Shown here in pieces: positions 20,747 through 28,972 of a stretch of 30,641 nucleotides of DNA (position 1 is its first letter; every line of letters begins with the position of its first letter). The stretch covers positions 1 to 30,641 of the forward strand of contig CAZKNF010000044.1 of assembly GCA_964554105.1 (NCBI GenBank), written 5' to 3'. Origin of the DNA: CAZKNF01 sp964554105. GTDB lineage: Bacteria; Bacteroidota; Rhodothermia; Rhodothermales; VXPQ01. The translations under genes were made by a program, and so were the position numbers. The notes beneath the pieces were generated by a model that saw nothing but the letters and a program-made list of their open reading frames with translations, was not told where the DNA came from and did no database searches.

Positions 20747-22030
20747 TCAGGCTGCCGTTTGCTGCTCGCGTTCCCGCGTCAACCTGACTAGGTCGATCCG
20801 GCTGGCAGTGGCTTTGAGGATGTCGAAGCGGAATCCGTCGAAACGAAAGTGCGCCTGCGGCGAAGGAATCGCGCCGATCCGTTCGAGCAGATAGCCGGCC
20901 ACTGTGTCGTAATCCCCTTCCGGGAGATCTATGCCGAATCGTTCGGCGATCTCGTCGATGTGGACGCGCCCACTGGCTATGAGACTGCCGTCGCCGCTCT
21001 GGCGCAGCACCTCCGTTTCTCTGTCGAACTCATCCTGAATGTCGCCGAAAAGCTCTTCGAGCAGATCCTCACGCGTCACCAGGCCGGCCGTGCCGCCGTA
21101 TTCGTCGATCACCACGGCGATAGACGTGTTCGTCGATAGAAACTCCCGAAGGAGATCCTTTGACCTCTTCGATTCAGGGACGAATTTCGCCGGACGAAGG
21201 ATGTCTGCCAGTGAGCCCGGTTGTGCGAAGAGATCATAGGCGAATACGACACCCACGATGCTGTCGATATTTTCCCGATAGACCGGGAGCTTCGAAAGGC
21301 CGGTATCTATGAACCGGGCGAGCAAATCCTCGAGCGGCGTATTCTCATCAACCGCGACGACATCCGTGCGCGGTATCATTGACTCCCTGACGCGAATACC
21401 GGCCATGGCAAGCACGTTCGCAAGCAGCTCACTTTCGTATCCTTCGAGCTCGCCATTGCCTTCAACCTCGTTCTCCTGCACGGTGGCTTCGACATCCCGG
21501 CGAATGACGTCCGAAAATGGATCGCCTTCTACTCTAAAAAGCCGGACAACCAGTGGTGCGGAAAACGCGGCGAGCTTCGCGATCGGCAGCAGTAGATAGT
21601 AGGATACACGTAGGGGGACCGCGAGGCCGAACACGGCTTTATTGGCCGTCTCTCGCAGGACGGTCTTCGGTAGAAGCTCGCCTAAAACGAGCAAAATGAA
21701 GCCGGCGATGATCGTCTGCGCTGCGAGCACCGCCACATCTATTCCGCCTGTTCGGAAGCCGAATACACCATCGAATGTCTGCTGAAGAGTTGGATTGAAC
21801 CGGATCGCAACGAAGGTCGAATAAACGACCAGCGTGATGGTATTCCCCACCAGTGTGGTGGTCAGAACGTTGGAGGGGTTCTGCAGAAAATCACGTACGA
21901 TGGGTCCGACGACGCCGTCGCGGCGGGCAAGCACTTCGACGCGCAGTCGATTCGCAGCGACGTAGGCCATCTCAGAACCGGAAAAGAACGCGCTCAGGAG
22001 GAGCACGAGGAGAATGATGGCGAATTCCAT
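20747..22030 (-). CDS. CNNM/DUF21-CBS-CorC_HlyC membrane protein (hemolysin C/CorC family)
   Basis: 427 residues. The N-terminal CNNM domain (about 1-190) opens with FAIILLVLLLSAFFSGSEMA and has several membrane spans. Then come a CBS pair (about 205-325; VRESMIPRTDVVAV and GLSKLPVYRENIDSIVGVV) and the CorC_HlyC domain (about 335-420), with VIDEYGGTAGLVTREDLLEELFG before it. Relatives are linked to Mg2+/Co2+ transport or efflux, and in Bacteroidota some (GldE) are linked to gliding. It is the last gene of the pspA run and starts 22 bases after the preceding stop, suggesting a shared membrane-homeostasis role. Confidence 0.92.
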   Translation of the reverse strand: MEFAIILLVLLLSAFFSGSEMAYVAANRLRVEVLARRDGVVGPIVRDFLQNPSNVLTTTLVGNTITLVVYSTFVAIRFNPTLQQTFDGVFGFRTGGIDVAVLAAQTIIAGFILLVLGELLPKTVLRETANKAVFGLAVPLRVSYYLLLPIAKLAAFSAPLVVRLFRVEGDPFSDVIRRDVEATVQENEVEGNGELEGYESELLANVLAMAGIRVRESMIPRTDVVAVDENTPLEDLLARFIDTGLSKLPVYRENIDSIVGVVFAYDLFAQPGSLADILRPAKFVPESKRSKDLLREFLSTNTSIAVVIDEYGGTAGLVTREDLLEELFGDIQDEFDRETEVLRQSGDGSLIASGRVHIDEIAERFGIDLPEGDYDTVAGYLLERIGAIPSPQAHFRFDGFRFDILKATASRIDLVRLTREREQQTAA

Positions 22031-22052
22031 CAGCGACCTTTAACTCCGATAA

Positions 22053-22991
22053 TCAGCTGCCCAGGCGACTGCGGTCTCGTGCCGATTCGGATTCCTGCTG
22101 TTCCTCGGCCTGAAATGTGTCGATCTCACTGAGGAGATCGATGGAGGAGGAGAAAACATCCTCGATTTCTTCGATCGCCGCCTCGGTCTCTTCGACCTCG
22201 CTCAGTAGCGTATCGAGCTGGAACGTGATTTCTTCGGGATTGCGCAGCGTCAGCGATTGTTCGTGGATGTATTTGACCACATCTTCGATGGTCTCGAGCT
22301 GGGCCTCGATGATCTCGAGGTTCTCGTTGCTCTTCTTGAAGCGATCGAGTCGCTGCTGTAGGATGTGGAGGCGCCGCTGCTTGATTGACCGGACCTTCGG
22401 AGAATCATCTTCCATGTCGTCACGAAGGTTCGAAATCGCCCGGACGACTTCGCTCTCAGTGCCGCTCTGAACGGTATACTCGTACCGTTCCTTTTGGTGG
22501 AGCAGGTTCAGATAGGAATCGAGGAGTCCGTCGATCTTGCCGAGGTGACTTTCGAGCAGCCCCTGTGTCGAATAACTCAGTTTCCGATAGTTCGTACGGA
22601 TGTCCTTCTCGAGCTTCCGAAGCCGTGCATAGCGTCGCTGGCTGGTCTTCGTCAGCACTTGAAATATCTCCTTTTGGGAAGGAGGCTTCGTGTGCTCCGC
22701 CGCGCGCCGTGACCGAACAGCCCGTCGAAAACGTTCATTGCGCGGTACGACGCCCAGGTACATCAACTCGACAGCCGCTGCCAGAATGAGAACGACGTTG
22801 AACCACGGCTCGAATCCGCTCATAAAGAACGCGGTGAGCATGGCCATGATCAAGAACCCGAGATTCATCGGATTCAGGAAGGCCTCTTTCGTGTAATTTA
22901 TATCGACGTCGTTCATGTACTGCGGCACGTCCGAGTGCTTCATGCTCCGTCCGGCGTCGGCGATGGCCGTTGGAGTCCTTCGTGCATTCAC
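22053..22991 (-). CDS. Two-TM coiled-coil membrane protein in the pspA operon
   Basis: 312 residues if started at GTG 22991, which overlaps the upstream stop in the form GTGA and so suggests translational coupling. ATG 22943 would remove 16 residues. Two adjacent membrane spans lie at about 43-60 and 63-82, then a long charged coiled coil (about 85-295) and an acidic tail. Both ends are probably cytoplasmic, with the coiled coil facing PspA. No family recognised; an anchor or adaptor role for the PspA proteins is inferred from operon position, much as PspB/PspC anchor PspA elsewhere. Confidence 0.8.
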   Translation of the reverse strand: MNARRTPTAIADAGRSMKHSDVPQYMNDVDINYTKEAFLNPMNLGFLIMAMLTAFFMSGFEPWFNVVLILAAAVELMYLGVVPRNERFRRAVRSRRAAEHTKPPSQKEIFQVLTKTSQRRYARLRKLEKDIRTNYRKLSYSTQGLLESHLGKIDGLLDSYLNLLHQKERYEYTVQSGTESEVVRAISNLRDDMEDDSPKVRSIKQRRLHILQQRLDRFKKSNENLEIIEAQLETIEDVVKYIHEQSLTLRNPEEITFQLDTLLSEVEETEAAIEEIEDVFSSSIDLLSEIDTFQAEEQQESESARDRSRLGS

Positions 22992-23437
22992 ATCTTGCCT
23001 ATCGTCTTGTCCGGCCGGTCGGTCCGGCTCGACGTAGGGTCTGGAGGACTCGCTTTCCGTTGGTCCCCGACACGTTCGGCTCGCGATTCATCTTCCTCAA
23101 ATTCCTTCTTTAGTTGCTTCACAAGTGCCTGGGCCCGATCTCGTCGAAGCTCGTCCTCAAGACCGGCTGCCTCGCTCTCGGCTTGCCGGGATGCCTCGGA
23201 GGAGCTTTCTAAAGCAATATCGAGGCGTGCCTCCTGCTGCGCCGTTTCCCGGGCCAGCCGGTCGACGAGTTCCTTTTGCTTGTCAAGCAGGTCTGACGGC
23301 TCGGCGTTCACGCGCTCGAAGGCCGCTCGAATCGACTTCTCTTTTTCAAGGCTCCGCACGGCCTTCTTCAACTCCTTCAACTTCCGAAGGTGTTCTTTCT
23401 CGGCCTCTTTGTATCGCTTAAATTCTTCCGGCGTCAT
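22988..23437 (-). CDS. Short PspA-like protein (matches only the PspA C-terminal half)
   Basis: 149 residues, almost wholly helical and highly charged. Residues 67-108 align with residues 179-217 of the adjacent PspA: ETAQQEARLDIALES against ETARNEARMEMALDS, and LVKQLKKE against LVKQFKLE. Both proteins also end in a KTIGK motif (144-148 here; 247-251 in PspA). The N-terminal amphipathic helix and helical hairpin of PspA are missing. This points to an old partial duplication. It lies 60 bp after pspA and overlaps the next gene by 4 bases. Possible roles are co-assembly with, or capping of, PspA polymers; these are inferred. Confidence 0.82.
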   Translation of the reverse strand: MTPEEFKRYKEAEKEHLRKLKELKKAVRSLEKEKSIRAAFERVNAEPSDLLDKQKELVDRLARETAQQEARLDIALESSSEASRQAESEAAGLEDELRRDRAQALVKQLKKEFEEDESRAERVGDQRKASPPDPTSSRTDRPDKTIGKM

Positions 23438-23497
23438 GGTACGTAAAGCATAAAGGCTTCTCCGATGACTCGAAACGCAAAACAGCGAGCGGGGAAA

Positions 23498-24271
23498 TTA
23501 CTCCGATCGCGTGCGCTGTTTCCCGATCGTCTTCGACGCTTCCTCCGCTTCTTGCTCGGGGATATCAACTTTCTCCTCCTCCTGCTCGGCCGCTGTCGTG
23601 TCGCCCATTCCCATTTCGAGCTTAAACTGCTTTACGAGCTCCGACGCGCGGATAGCCTCGGCATCCTCTTCGATTCTAAGGGCATCGCTGTCGACTGAGT
23701 CGAGCGCCATCTCCATCCGAGCCTCATTTCGGGCCGTCTCTTCCTGGATGCGATTGAGCATCTCGTCGTGCGTCTGGTCGATGCCCGTGACCTCGAACTG
23801 CTCCAGCGTGTCGGCGATCCGGGACTGCCATTTTGCGCGCTCGTGAGCGCGCAGAGCTTCTTTTGCCTCGGATATCTTCCGATCCTTCTCTCGCATGAAA
23901 GCCTTCTTGACCTGGATCGACTTGTCGTAGGCAGCTGAAGCATACTTGAGCTGATCCCGCGTTCGCGCGAGCGATTCTCTCGACTTTTCGAGCGAAAGCG
24001 CGTACTGTTGCGCGATATCGTCACGACCCGCCTGAATACCGGCCTTGACTTTCGCGGTTAGATTTTTGATCTCGTCCTCGCTGCGACGCAGCTCCTTCTG
24101 GAGCATGATGACGTTCGCCTTCACGGTGGCGATGTTCTCGTTCATCTTTGGGACCTGATCGTTCAGCTCCCGGATGTTCTGTTCGAGAATGAGGCGCGGG
24201 TCCTCCATCGCGGAGATCGCTCCGCCGAACATGGAGTTGAGAAGTCGTTTAAAACGCGTCCAGACAGACAT
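23498..24271 (-). CDS. pspA: PspA/IM30 (Vipp1) family membrane-stress protein
   Basis: 257 residues. The N-terminal amphipathic helix WTRFKRLLNSMFGGAISAMED is followed by the family start DPRLILEQNIRELNDQVPKM. A long helical hairpin (about 25-145) and the C-terminal helices (150-220) follow. The tail is acidic and ends in KTIGKQRTRSE. PspA-type ESCRT-III-fold proteins bind and repair stressed cytoplasmic membrane. It heads a four-gene minus-strand run (PspA, short PspA-like, two-TM coiled coil, CorC family). No PspF or sigma-54 site was found in the 186 bp before it, so its control is unknown. Confidence 0.93.
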   Translation of the reverse strand: MSVWTRFKRLLNSMFGGAISAMEDPRLILEQNIRELNDQVPKMNENIATVKANVIMLQKELRRSEDEIKNLTAKVKAGIQAGRDDIAQQYALSLEKSRESLARTRDQLKYASAAYDKSIQVKKAFMREKDRKISEAKEALRAHERAKWQSRIADTLEQFEVTGIDQTHDEMLNRIQEETARNEARMEMALDSVDSDALRIEEDAEAIRASELVKQFKLEMGMGDTTAAEQEEEKVDIPEQEAEEASKTIGKQRTRSE

Positions 24272-24457
24272 GCTAATAGGATGATGAATGCATAGTCAAA
24301 CGATCGTCAGTAATAACAATTACCCGTCACAAGCAATGGGTCGAACGGGAATATAAAGAATCCATCAAGTCTAACGTATGTGCCTTCCCGAAAGATGCAT
24401 GCATCGCCGGTTGCGCCGTTTCTCAGCTAGCAAGGGCAATGATCACGCTCGACACGG

Positions 24458-25801
24458 TTAATTGGTGCGGCTTTGCCACTGGTTGTCGGCGAAGCGATCG
24501 ATTAAAACGGACGTTCGTTCGGTTCGTGCCTCCGGCTCGATTTTATAGGATTCACGAATCTTTCTGGTAAATTCGTCAAGCTGAGCCTCGCGACGCGTGT
24601 ACAGGCGCGCCAGTGTGTCTCCTTTCTCCACTGCATCTCCCATCGTTTTTTCCAGTACGATCCCCGCCAGCGGATCGACGTCGTCTTCCTTTTTCGATCG
24701 GCCCGCCCCCATGTGCGTCGCCGTTCGCCCGACTGAGAGCGCATCCAGCGCAGTAACAAACCCGCCGGAATCCGCTTCAACACGGCCGGCGGGCTCGTAG
24801 CCTTCGCGATTGCCGGATTCGACGACAACATTCACGGCGCCGCCCTGCGCCTCGACCAGGCGCTTGAACACGTCGAACGCTGCGCCCGATGCAACAACAC
24901 TCTCAGCGAGACGCGTCCCCTCCTCAGGAGATGCTGCTTTGCCGCCGAGGGCGATCATCTCGCCCGCGAGCGTGTAGACTATTTCCATGACATCCGCGAC
25001 CTTTGCCCCCTGGAGGCACTCTACCGCTTCGACGACCTCCGGCCAGTTTCCGACCGCTCTGCCGAGCGGCGCGTTCATGTCGGTCAGCCAGGCGACCGTC
25101 CTTGTGCCGAACCGACCACTAATCGCAACCAGGGTCTCGGCAAGGTCTCGAGCCGAATCTTCATCCTTCATAAACGCACCACGACCGCACTTTACGTCGA
25201 GCACGAGGGCATCGATGCCTTCAGCGAGCTTCTTGCTGAGGATGGATGACGCAATGAATGGTATGTACTCGACTGTTCCTGTGACGTCACGAAGGGCGTA
25301 CAGAGAGCGATCCGCGGGGGCGATCTCATCCGTTTGCCCGATCATCACGATTCCGATCTCCGCAAGCTGCGCAGTGTACCGTTCCGTGGGGAGATCCGTG
25401 CGAAAGCCGGTGATGGACTCCAGTTTGTCGAGCGTTCCACCCGTGAATCCGAGGCCGCGGCCGGAAATCATCGGCACCGGAACGCCGCATGCCGCTACGA
25501 CGGGCGCCAGGATCAGTGAGATCTTGTCACCTACACCACCAGTCGAATGTTTGTCGACCTTCGATCTCGGAATGGACGACAGGTCGATGATCTCGCCGGA
25601 TTCCAGCATTGCCTCCGTCAACGCAAACGTCTCCTCGTCGTTGAGCCCGCGAAGGAACGCCGCCATCAGAAAGGCGCTCATCTGGTAATCCGGAACGGCG
25701 CCCCGCGTGTATGCATCGACGAGCGCGCGCAAACGATCAGGCGCCAGCTCATTGCCGTCGCGTTTGGCGACGATCAGGTCGACGACATCGAGGCTCGGCA
25801 T
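24458..25801 (-). CDS. deoA: Thymidine/pyrimidine-nucleoside phosphorylase
   Basis: 447 residues. It has the phosphate-binding segment KVDKHSTGGVGDK (from residue 81), the family signature SGRGLGFTGGTLDKLE, and GRGAFMKDEDSA in the active-site domain. Length and order match bacterial thymidine phosphorylase (DeoA) and pyrimidine-nucleoside phosphorylase (Pdp). The two cannot be separated confidently by eye. It splits thymidine or uridine into base and (deoxy)ribose-1-phosphate. The start is ATG 25801, only 5 bases after the T-run of the rpmE terminator, and no Shine-Dalgarno is visible. Confidence 0.93.
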   Translation of the reverse strand: MPSLDVVDLIVAKRDGNELAPDRLRALVDAYTRGAVPDYQMSAFLMAAFLRGLNDEETFALTEAMLESGEIIDLSSIPRSKVDKHSTGGVGDKISLILAPVVAACGVPVPMISGRGLGFTGGTLDKLESITGFRTDLPTERYTAQLAEIGIVMIGQTDEIAPADRSLYALRDVTGTVEYIPFIASSILSKKLAEGIDALVLDVKCGRGAFMKDEDSARDLAETLVAISGRFGTRTVAWLTDMNAPLGRAVGNWPEVVEAVECLQGAKVADVMEIVYTLAGEMIALGGKAASPEEGTRLAESVVASGAAFDVFKRLVEAQGGAVNVVVESGNREGYEPAGRVEADSGGFVTALDALSVGRTATHMGAGRSKKEDDVDPLAGIVLEKTMGDAVEKGDTLARLYTRREAQLDEFTRKIRESYKIEPEARTERTSVLIDRFADNQWQSRTN

Positions 25802-25805
25802 GATT

Positions 25806-25838
25806 CAAAAAAAGGCGGCACGCCGGAGCGAGCCGCCT
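25806..25838 (-). terminator. Strong intrinsic terminator after rpmE
   Basis: On the minus strand AGGCGGC, a 12-base loop and GCCGCCT (25813-25838) are followed by a run of seven T (25807-25813). This is the clearest intrinsic terminator in the window. It ends 5 bases before the deoA start codon. Confidence 0.88.
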
Positions 25839-25860
25839 GAGAAAAGGAGGAACGGGAATT

Positions 25861-26091
25861 CTATTCTTCGTCTTCGGCGCTCTCTTTCTTGATGCCGTAG
25901 CGACGCCTGAATTTCTCGACACGGCCGGCGGTGTCGACGTACTGCCGACGGCCTGTGTAGAACGGATGGTTGGTCGAGTCGACTTCCGACGCGTACGTTT
26001 CAGTGTCCATCGTCGAGCGCGTCTCGAATTCCGTCCCGTCGGCAAGGCGTACGGTGATCTTCTTGTATTCGGGGTGAATGTCCTTCTTCAT
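25861..26091 (-). CDS. rpmE: 50S ribosomal protein bL31 (zinc-free form)
   Basis: 76 residues. MKKDIHPEYKKITVRLADG, FETRST and HPFYTGRRQYVDTAGRVEKF give bL31 with certainty. The sequence follows the long type-A pattern, but the cysteines of the zinc ribbon are absent, so it is a C-minus form that does not need zinc. The C-terminus is extended and acidic (ESAEDEE). A strong terminator follows. A large inverted repeat lies in its leader (26137-26177). Confidence 0.95.
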   Translation of the reverse strand: MKKDIHPEYKKITVRLADGTEFETRSTMDTETYASEVDSTNHPFYTGRRQYVDTAGRVEKFRRRYGIKKESAEDEE

Positions 26092-26136
26092 GATTCAGAT
26101 ATCCGGATAAGTCGCAGCGCTGGCGTCAGGTGTCTA

Positions 26137-26177
26137 GCCTCCGATGAACGTGTCCTTCCGCGACTTGTTTCGGAGGC
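26137..26177 (-). promoter_or_regulatory. 8-bp inverted repeat in the rpmE leader
   Basis: GCCTCCGA (26137-26144) and TCGGAGGC (26170-26177) form a perfect 8-bp stem with a 25-base loop, about 45 bases upstream of the bL31 start and just after the HEPN gene stop. It may be a bL31 autoregulatory leader, since several bacterial groups have one, or the terminator of the HEPN gene. Confidence 0.4.
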
Positions 26178-26185
26178 AGTTTCCC

Positions 26186-26572
26186 TCACGCCACCTGCCG
26201 TTCGATCAAATTCGTGATGCTGTTTACGAAAGCTTCCGATTCCGATAAAATGTGTTCCGCGTCGCTCTTCGATACCGCGTGATCGAATGCATAGTCGCCG
26301 ACCTCCTGAAGGTCGGAAGCTCGCTCGAATGCTTCGCCGGCGCGTGGAGGCAGCGGGCCATGGTCGACGAACTGCCGAACAAACGAGGAGCGAATGCCCT
26401 GCTTGGAAGAAAACGCCTCGGTCTCGCTCAGCAGTAACGCCTGCGCCACGTAGAACATGGCAAAGTACGCCCGTGATGCGGACGAGTCGAAGTCCTCAAG
26501 CTCAAAGAGGACCGCGGCACTGCGCAGATACTTCTGCGACTTGCTGAGCAGCGCTTCTATCTTTGTGTCCAT
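26186..26572 (-). CDS. HEPN-domain protein (UPF0332-like), no adjacent nucleotidyltransferase
   Basis: 128 residues, all helical. KSQKYLRSAAVLFELEDFDSS and SRAYFAMFYVAQALLL are the typical first helices of small HEPN proteins. An Arg66-x4-His71 pair (RQFVDH) fits the Rx4-6H pattern of HEPN ribonucleases, though its place in this subfamily is not certain. ADY-like VGDYAF follows. Such proteins usually pair with a MNT nucleotidyltransferase as a toxin-antitoxin. No such gene lies next to it: uvrB is upstream and rpmE is downstream. It may be a solitary house-keeping HEPN or a toxin remnant. Confidence 0.82.
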   Translation of the reverse strand: MDTKIEALLSKSQKYLRSAAVLFELEDFDSSASRAYFAMFYVAQALLLSETEAFSSKQGIRSSFVRQFVDHGPLPPRAGEAFERASDLQEVGDYAFDHAVSKSDAEHILSESEAFVNSITNLIERQVA

Positions 26573-26699
26573 GAGGCCTTACGTGCCGTGCCACTAGGCG
26601 GATGGGTTCGGCGGGTGGGTGTGCATTTGACCTGTCAAGTTACGGCTTGAAAGATGGTCGAAATGCGACGATATGCGAACTAGAGGCGCATAATCCAAT

Positions 26700-26779
26700 G
26701 AAATGCAACTCCCAAGCCAAACCTAAACTCAAGCTCTGAATACGAAGTCTGAACTCAAAAATATAAACATCAACTCAGT
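26700..26779. repeat. Degenerate short repeats after uvrB
   Basis: AT-rich sequence with recurring AACTCA/CTGAA words (CAACTC, AAACTCAAG, CTCTGAA, TCTGAACTCA, CAACTCAG) at intervals near 7-14 bases. It ends inside the uvrB stop. It resembles a decayed tandem repeat. No gene is seen between 26573 and 26769. Confidence 0.35.
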
Positions 26780-28827
26780 TCGATCATCTTCTCGATCTGA
26801 TCGATGGAATCGCGCAGCTCGGCGGCCTTTTCAAACTGGAGATTCTCGGACGCCTCGAGCATCTCTTTGCGCATCTGGTCGACGAGGTCGCGCTTCTGAT
26901 CGTCGGTCAGGCTCTTGACAACCGGATCGACGATGGGCCCAAGTTGCTGCGGCCCGCTGTAGGCTTCCGGCGTCTGCCCCTCATACTCTGCCCGCTCTTC
27001 CGCGATGATCGTACTTCGCATGATGTCCTCCACCGACTTGTAGACTGTCGTCGGGACGATCCCGTGCTCTTCATTATACGCCAGCTGGATCTCGCGCCTC
27101 CGTCCGGTTTCGTCCATCATCCGCCTCATCGAATCCGTAATCTTGTCGGCATACATAATGATGCGGCCGTTTACATTACGCGCCGCGCGTCCAGCCGTCT
27201 GAATGAGCGAACGCTCGCTGCGAAGGAAGCCCTCTTTGTCGGCGTCAATGATCGCGACCAGAGAAACTTCCGGAAGATCGAGACCCTCGCGGAGCAGGTT
27301 AACGCCCACGAGGACGGTGAAACGCCCGAGCCGCAAGTCGCGCAGGATCTCCACACGTTCCAGCGCATCGATGTCCGAGTGCATGTAGCGCACTTCGATC
27401 CCGTACGAGGCCAGATAGTCGCTGAGATCTTCGGCCATTCGCTTCGTGAGCGTCGTCACGAGCACCCGTTCCTTGCGGTGAATTCGGATGCGGATTTCTT
27501 CCAATAGATCGTCTATCTGGTTCTCGCTCGGGCGAACCTCTACCTCGGGATCCGGAACGCCGGTCGGACGAATGATCTGCTCCACGAACACTCCGCCCGT
27601 TCGCTCCATCTCGTAATCGCTTGGAGTGGCGCTGACGAACGTAACCTGATTGTGCTCCGCCTCGAACTCCTCGAATGTCATGGGGCGGTTGTCGAGAGCA
27701 GATGGAAGACGGAATCCGTGCTCCACAAGCACCAGCTTCCGGGCACGGTCACCGTTGTACATGGCGCGGACTTGCGGAATCGTGACGTGGCTCTCGTCGA
27801 TGATGAGCATCATGTCTTCGGGAAAATAATCGAAGAGGCAGTACGGCCGTTCGCCGGGCTTGCGTCCGGTAAGATGTCGGGAGTAGTTTTCGATTCCCGA
27901 GCAATAGCCTACCTCCTTCATCATTTCGATGTCGAACAACGTGCGCTGCTCGAGCCGCTGCGCCTCCAACATTCGGCCGTCATCCCGCAGCACGGCGAGA
28001 CGCCAACGCAGCTCTTCCTGGATGCTCTCGATTGCTGCTTGCAGCTTCTCTTTCGGCGTGACGAAGATCTTCGCCGGATAAATGGTGAGATATTCCTCCT
28101 CGGAGATCGTTTTTCCACTTACGGCATCGAACACCGATACCTTCTCGACCTCATCTCCCCAGAATTCGACCCGATACGCGACTTCCTCAGCGTATGCCGG
28201 AAAGATCTCGACGATGTCCCCGCGCACACGAAAATTCCCGGGTACGAATTCTACGTCGTTCCGCACGTAGTAGATGTTGATTAAGCCGTGCAGTAGATCG
28301 TTGCGGGCAATCTCCATCCCGGGTCGAACCTGCACGATCTCGGACTTGTATTCGTCAGGAGAGCCAAGGCCGTAAATGCACGAGACGCTGGCAACGACAA
28401 TGACGTCGCGGCGGCCGGAGACGAGCGAACTTGTGGCGCGCAGTCGTAGTCGATCGATCCGGTCGTTGATCGACATGTCCTTCTCGATGTATGTGTCCGT
28501 AGGGACGACGTAGGCCTCAGGCTGGTAATAGTCGTAATATGAGATGAAGAACTCGACCGCATTCGTGGGAAAGAAGGTCTTTAGCTCCGCATAGAGCTGT
28601 GCGGCGAGCGTCTTGTTGTGGCTCATGATGAGCGTTGGGCGGCCCAGATTCTTGATCACGTGCGCCATCGTGAACGTTTTGCCGGTCCCGGTCGCGCCGA
28701 GCAGCGTCTGGTAAGGGAGGCCCTGCACCGATCCCTCCGTCAGTTCCTCGATGGCGCGTGGCTGGTCGCCCGTAGGCTCGAACTGCGACGAGATGGCGAA
28801 CGGGGTCTGGGTCTCAACGAAACTCAT
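26770..28827 (-). CDS. uvrB: UvrABC excinuclease subunit B
   Basis: 685 residues from ATG 28827. The frame extends further to 28983, but the added 52 residues are not part of the family. FEPTGDQPRAIEEL and Walker A GATGTGKT open the protein. The damage-sensing beta-hairpin region YYDYYQPEAYVP follows. Later come SVSCIYGLG, DESHVTIPQ, the helicase motifs TLTKRMAEDLSDYL and QTAGRAARN, and the C-terminal UVR motif (LQFEKAAELRD). It loads onto damaged DNA with UvrA and recruits UvrC. It is complete and intact. No LexA-type box is evident upstream. Confidence 0.97.
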   Translation of the reverse strand: MSFVETQTPFAISSQFEPTGDQPRAIEELTEGSVQGLPYQTLLGATGTGKTFTMAHVIKNLGRPTLIMSHNKTLAAQLYAELKTFFPTNAVEFFISYYDYYQPEAYVVPTDTYIEKDMSINDRIDRLRLRATSSLVSGRRDVIVVASVSCIYGLGSPDEYKSEIVQVRPGMEIARNDLLHGLINIYYVRNDVEFVPGNFRVRGDIVEIFPAYAEEVAYRVEFWGDEVEKVSVFDAVSGKTISEEEYLTIYPAKIFVTPKEKLQAAIESIQEELRWRLAVLRDDGRMLEAQRLEQRTLFDIEMMKEVGYCSGIENYSRHLTGRKPGERPYCLFDYFPEDMMLIIDESHVTIPQVRAMYNGDRARKLVLVEHGFRLPSALDNRPMTFEEFEAEHNQVTFVSATPSDYEMERTGGVFVEQIIRPTGVPDPEVEVRPSENQIDDLLEEIRIRIHRKERVLVTTLTKRMAEDLSDYLASYGIEVRYMHSDIDALERVEILRDLRLGRFTVLVGVNLLREGLDLPEVSLVAIIDADKEGFLRSERSLIQTAGRAARNVNGRIIMYADKITDSMRRMMDETGRRREIQLAYNEEHGIVPTTVYKSVEDIMRSTIIAEERAEYEGQTPEAYSGPQQLGPIVDPVVKSLTDDQKRDLVDQMRKEMLEASENLQFEKAAELRDSIDQIEKMIELS

Positions 28828-28972
28828 ATATCGGAAGTGATAGCAAGGCGTGGCGGCCTCTATCCGGATCGCACGGCGGCAGCTATTCGAATGCCGCGCT
28901 AGAGGGGCGTAGATAAGGTTTGTGGCTTTCCTGACCCTCGTAAGCTCCGGCTTGTTCCGCAGCTCACACGCC

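Noticed and set aside
24272..24300. TTGACT and TATTAG boxes just before pspA
   Set aside because: The spacing is only 15 bp and the -10 would sit directly at the start codon, so a promoter call is not justified. No sigma-54 pattern was found either.
26627..26638. Palindrome TTGAC-CT-GTCAA between uvrB and the HEPN gene
   Set aside because: On the minus strand it contains a TTGACA, but no -10 box follows at the right distance. One short palindrome alone is not enough to call an operator.
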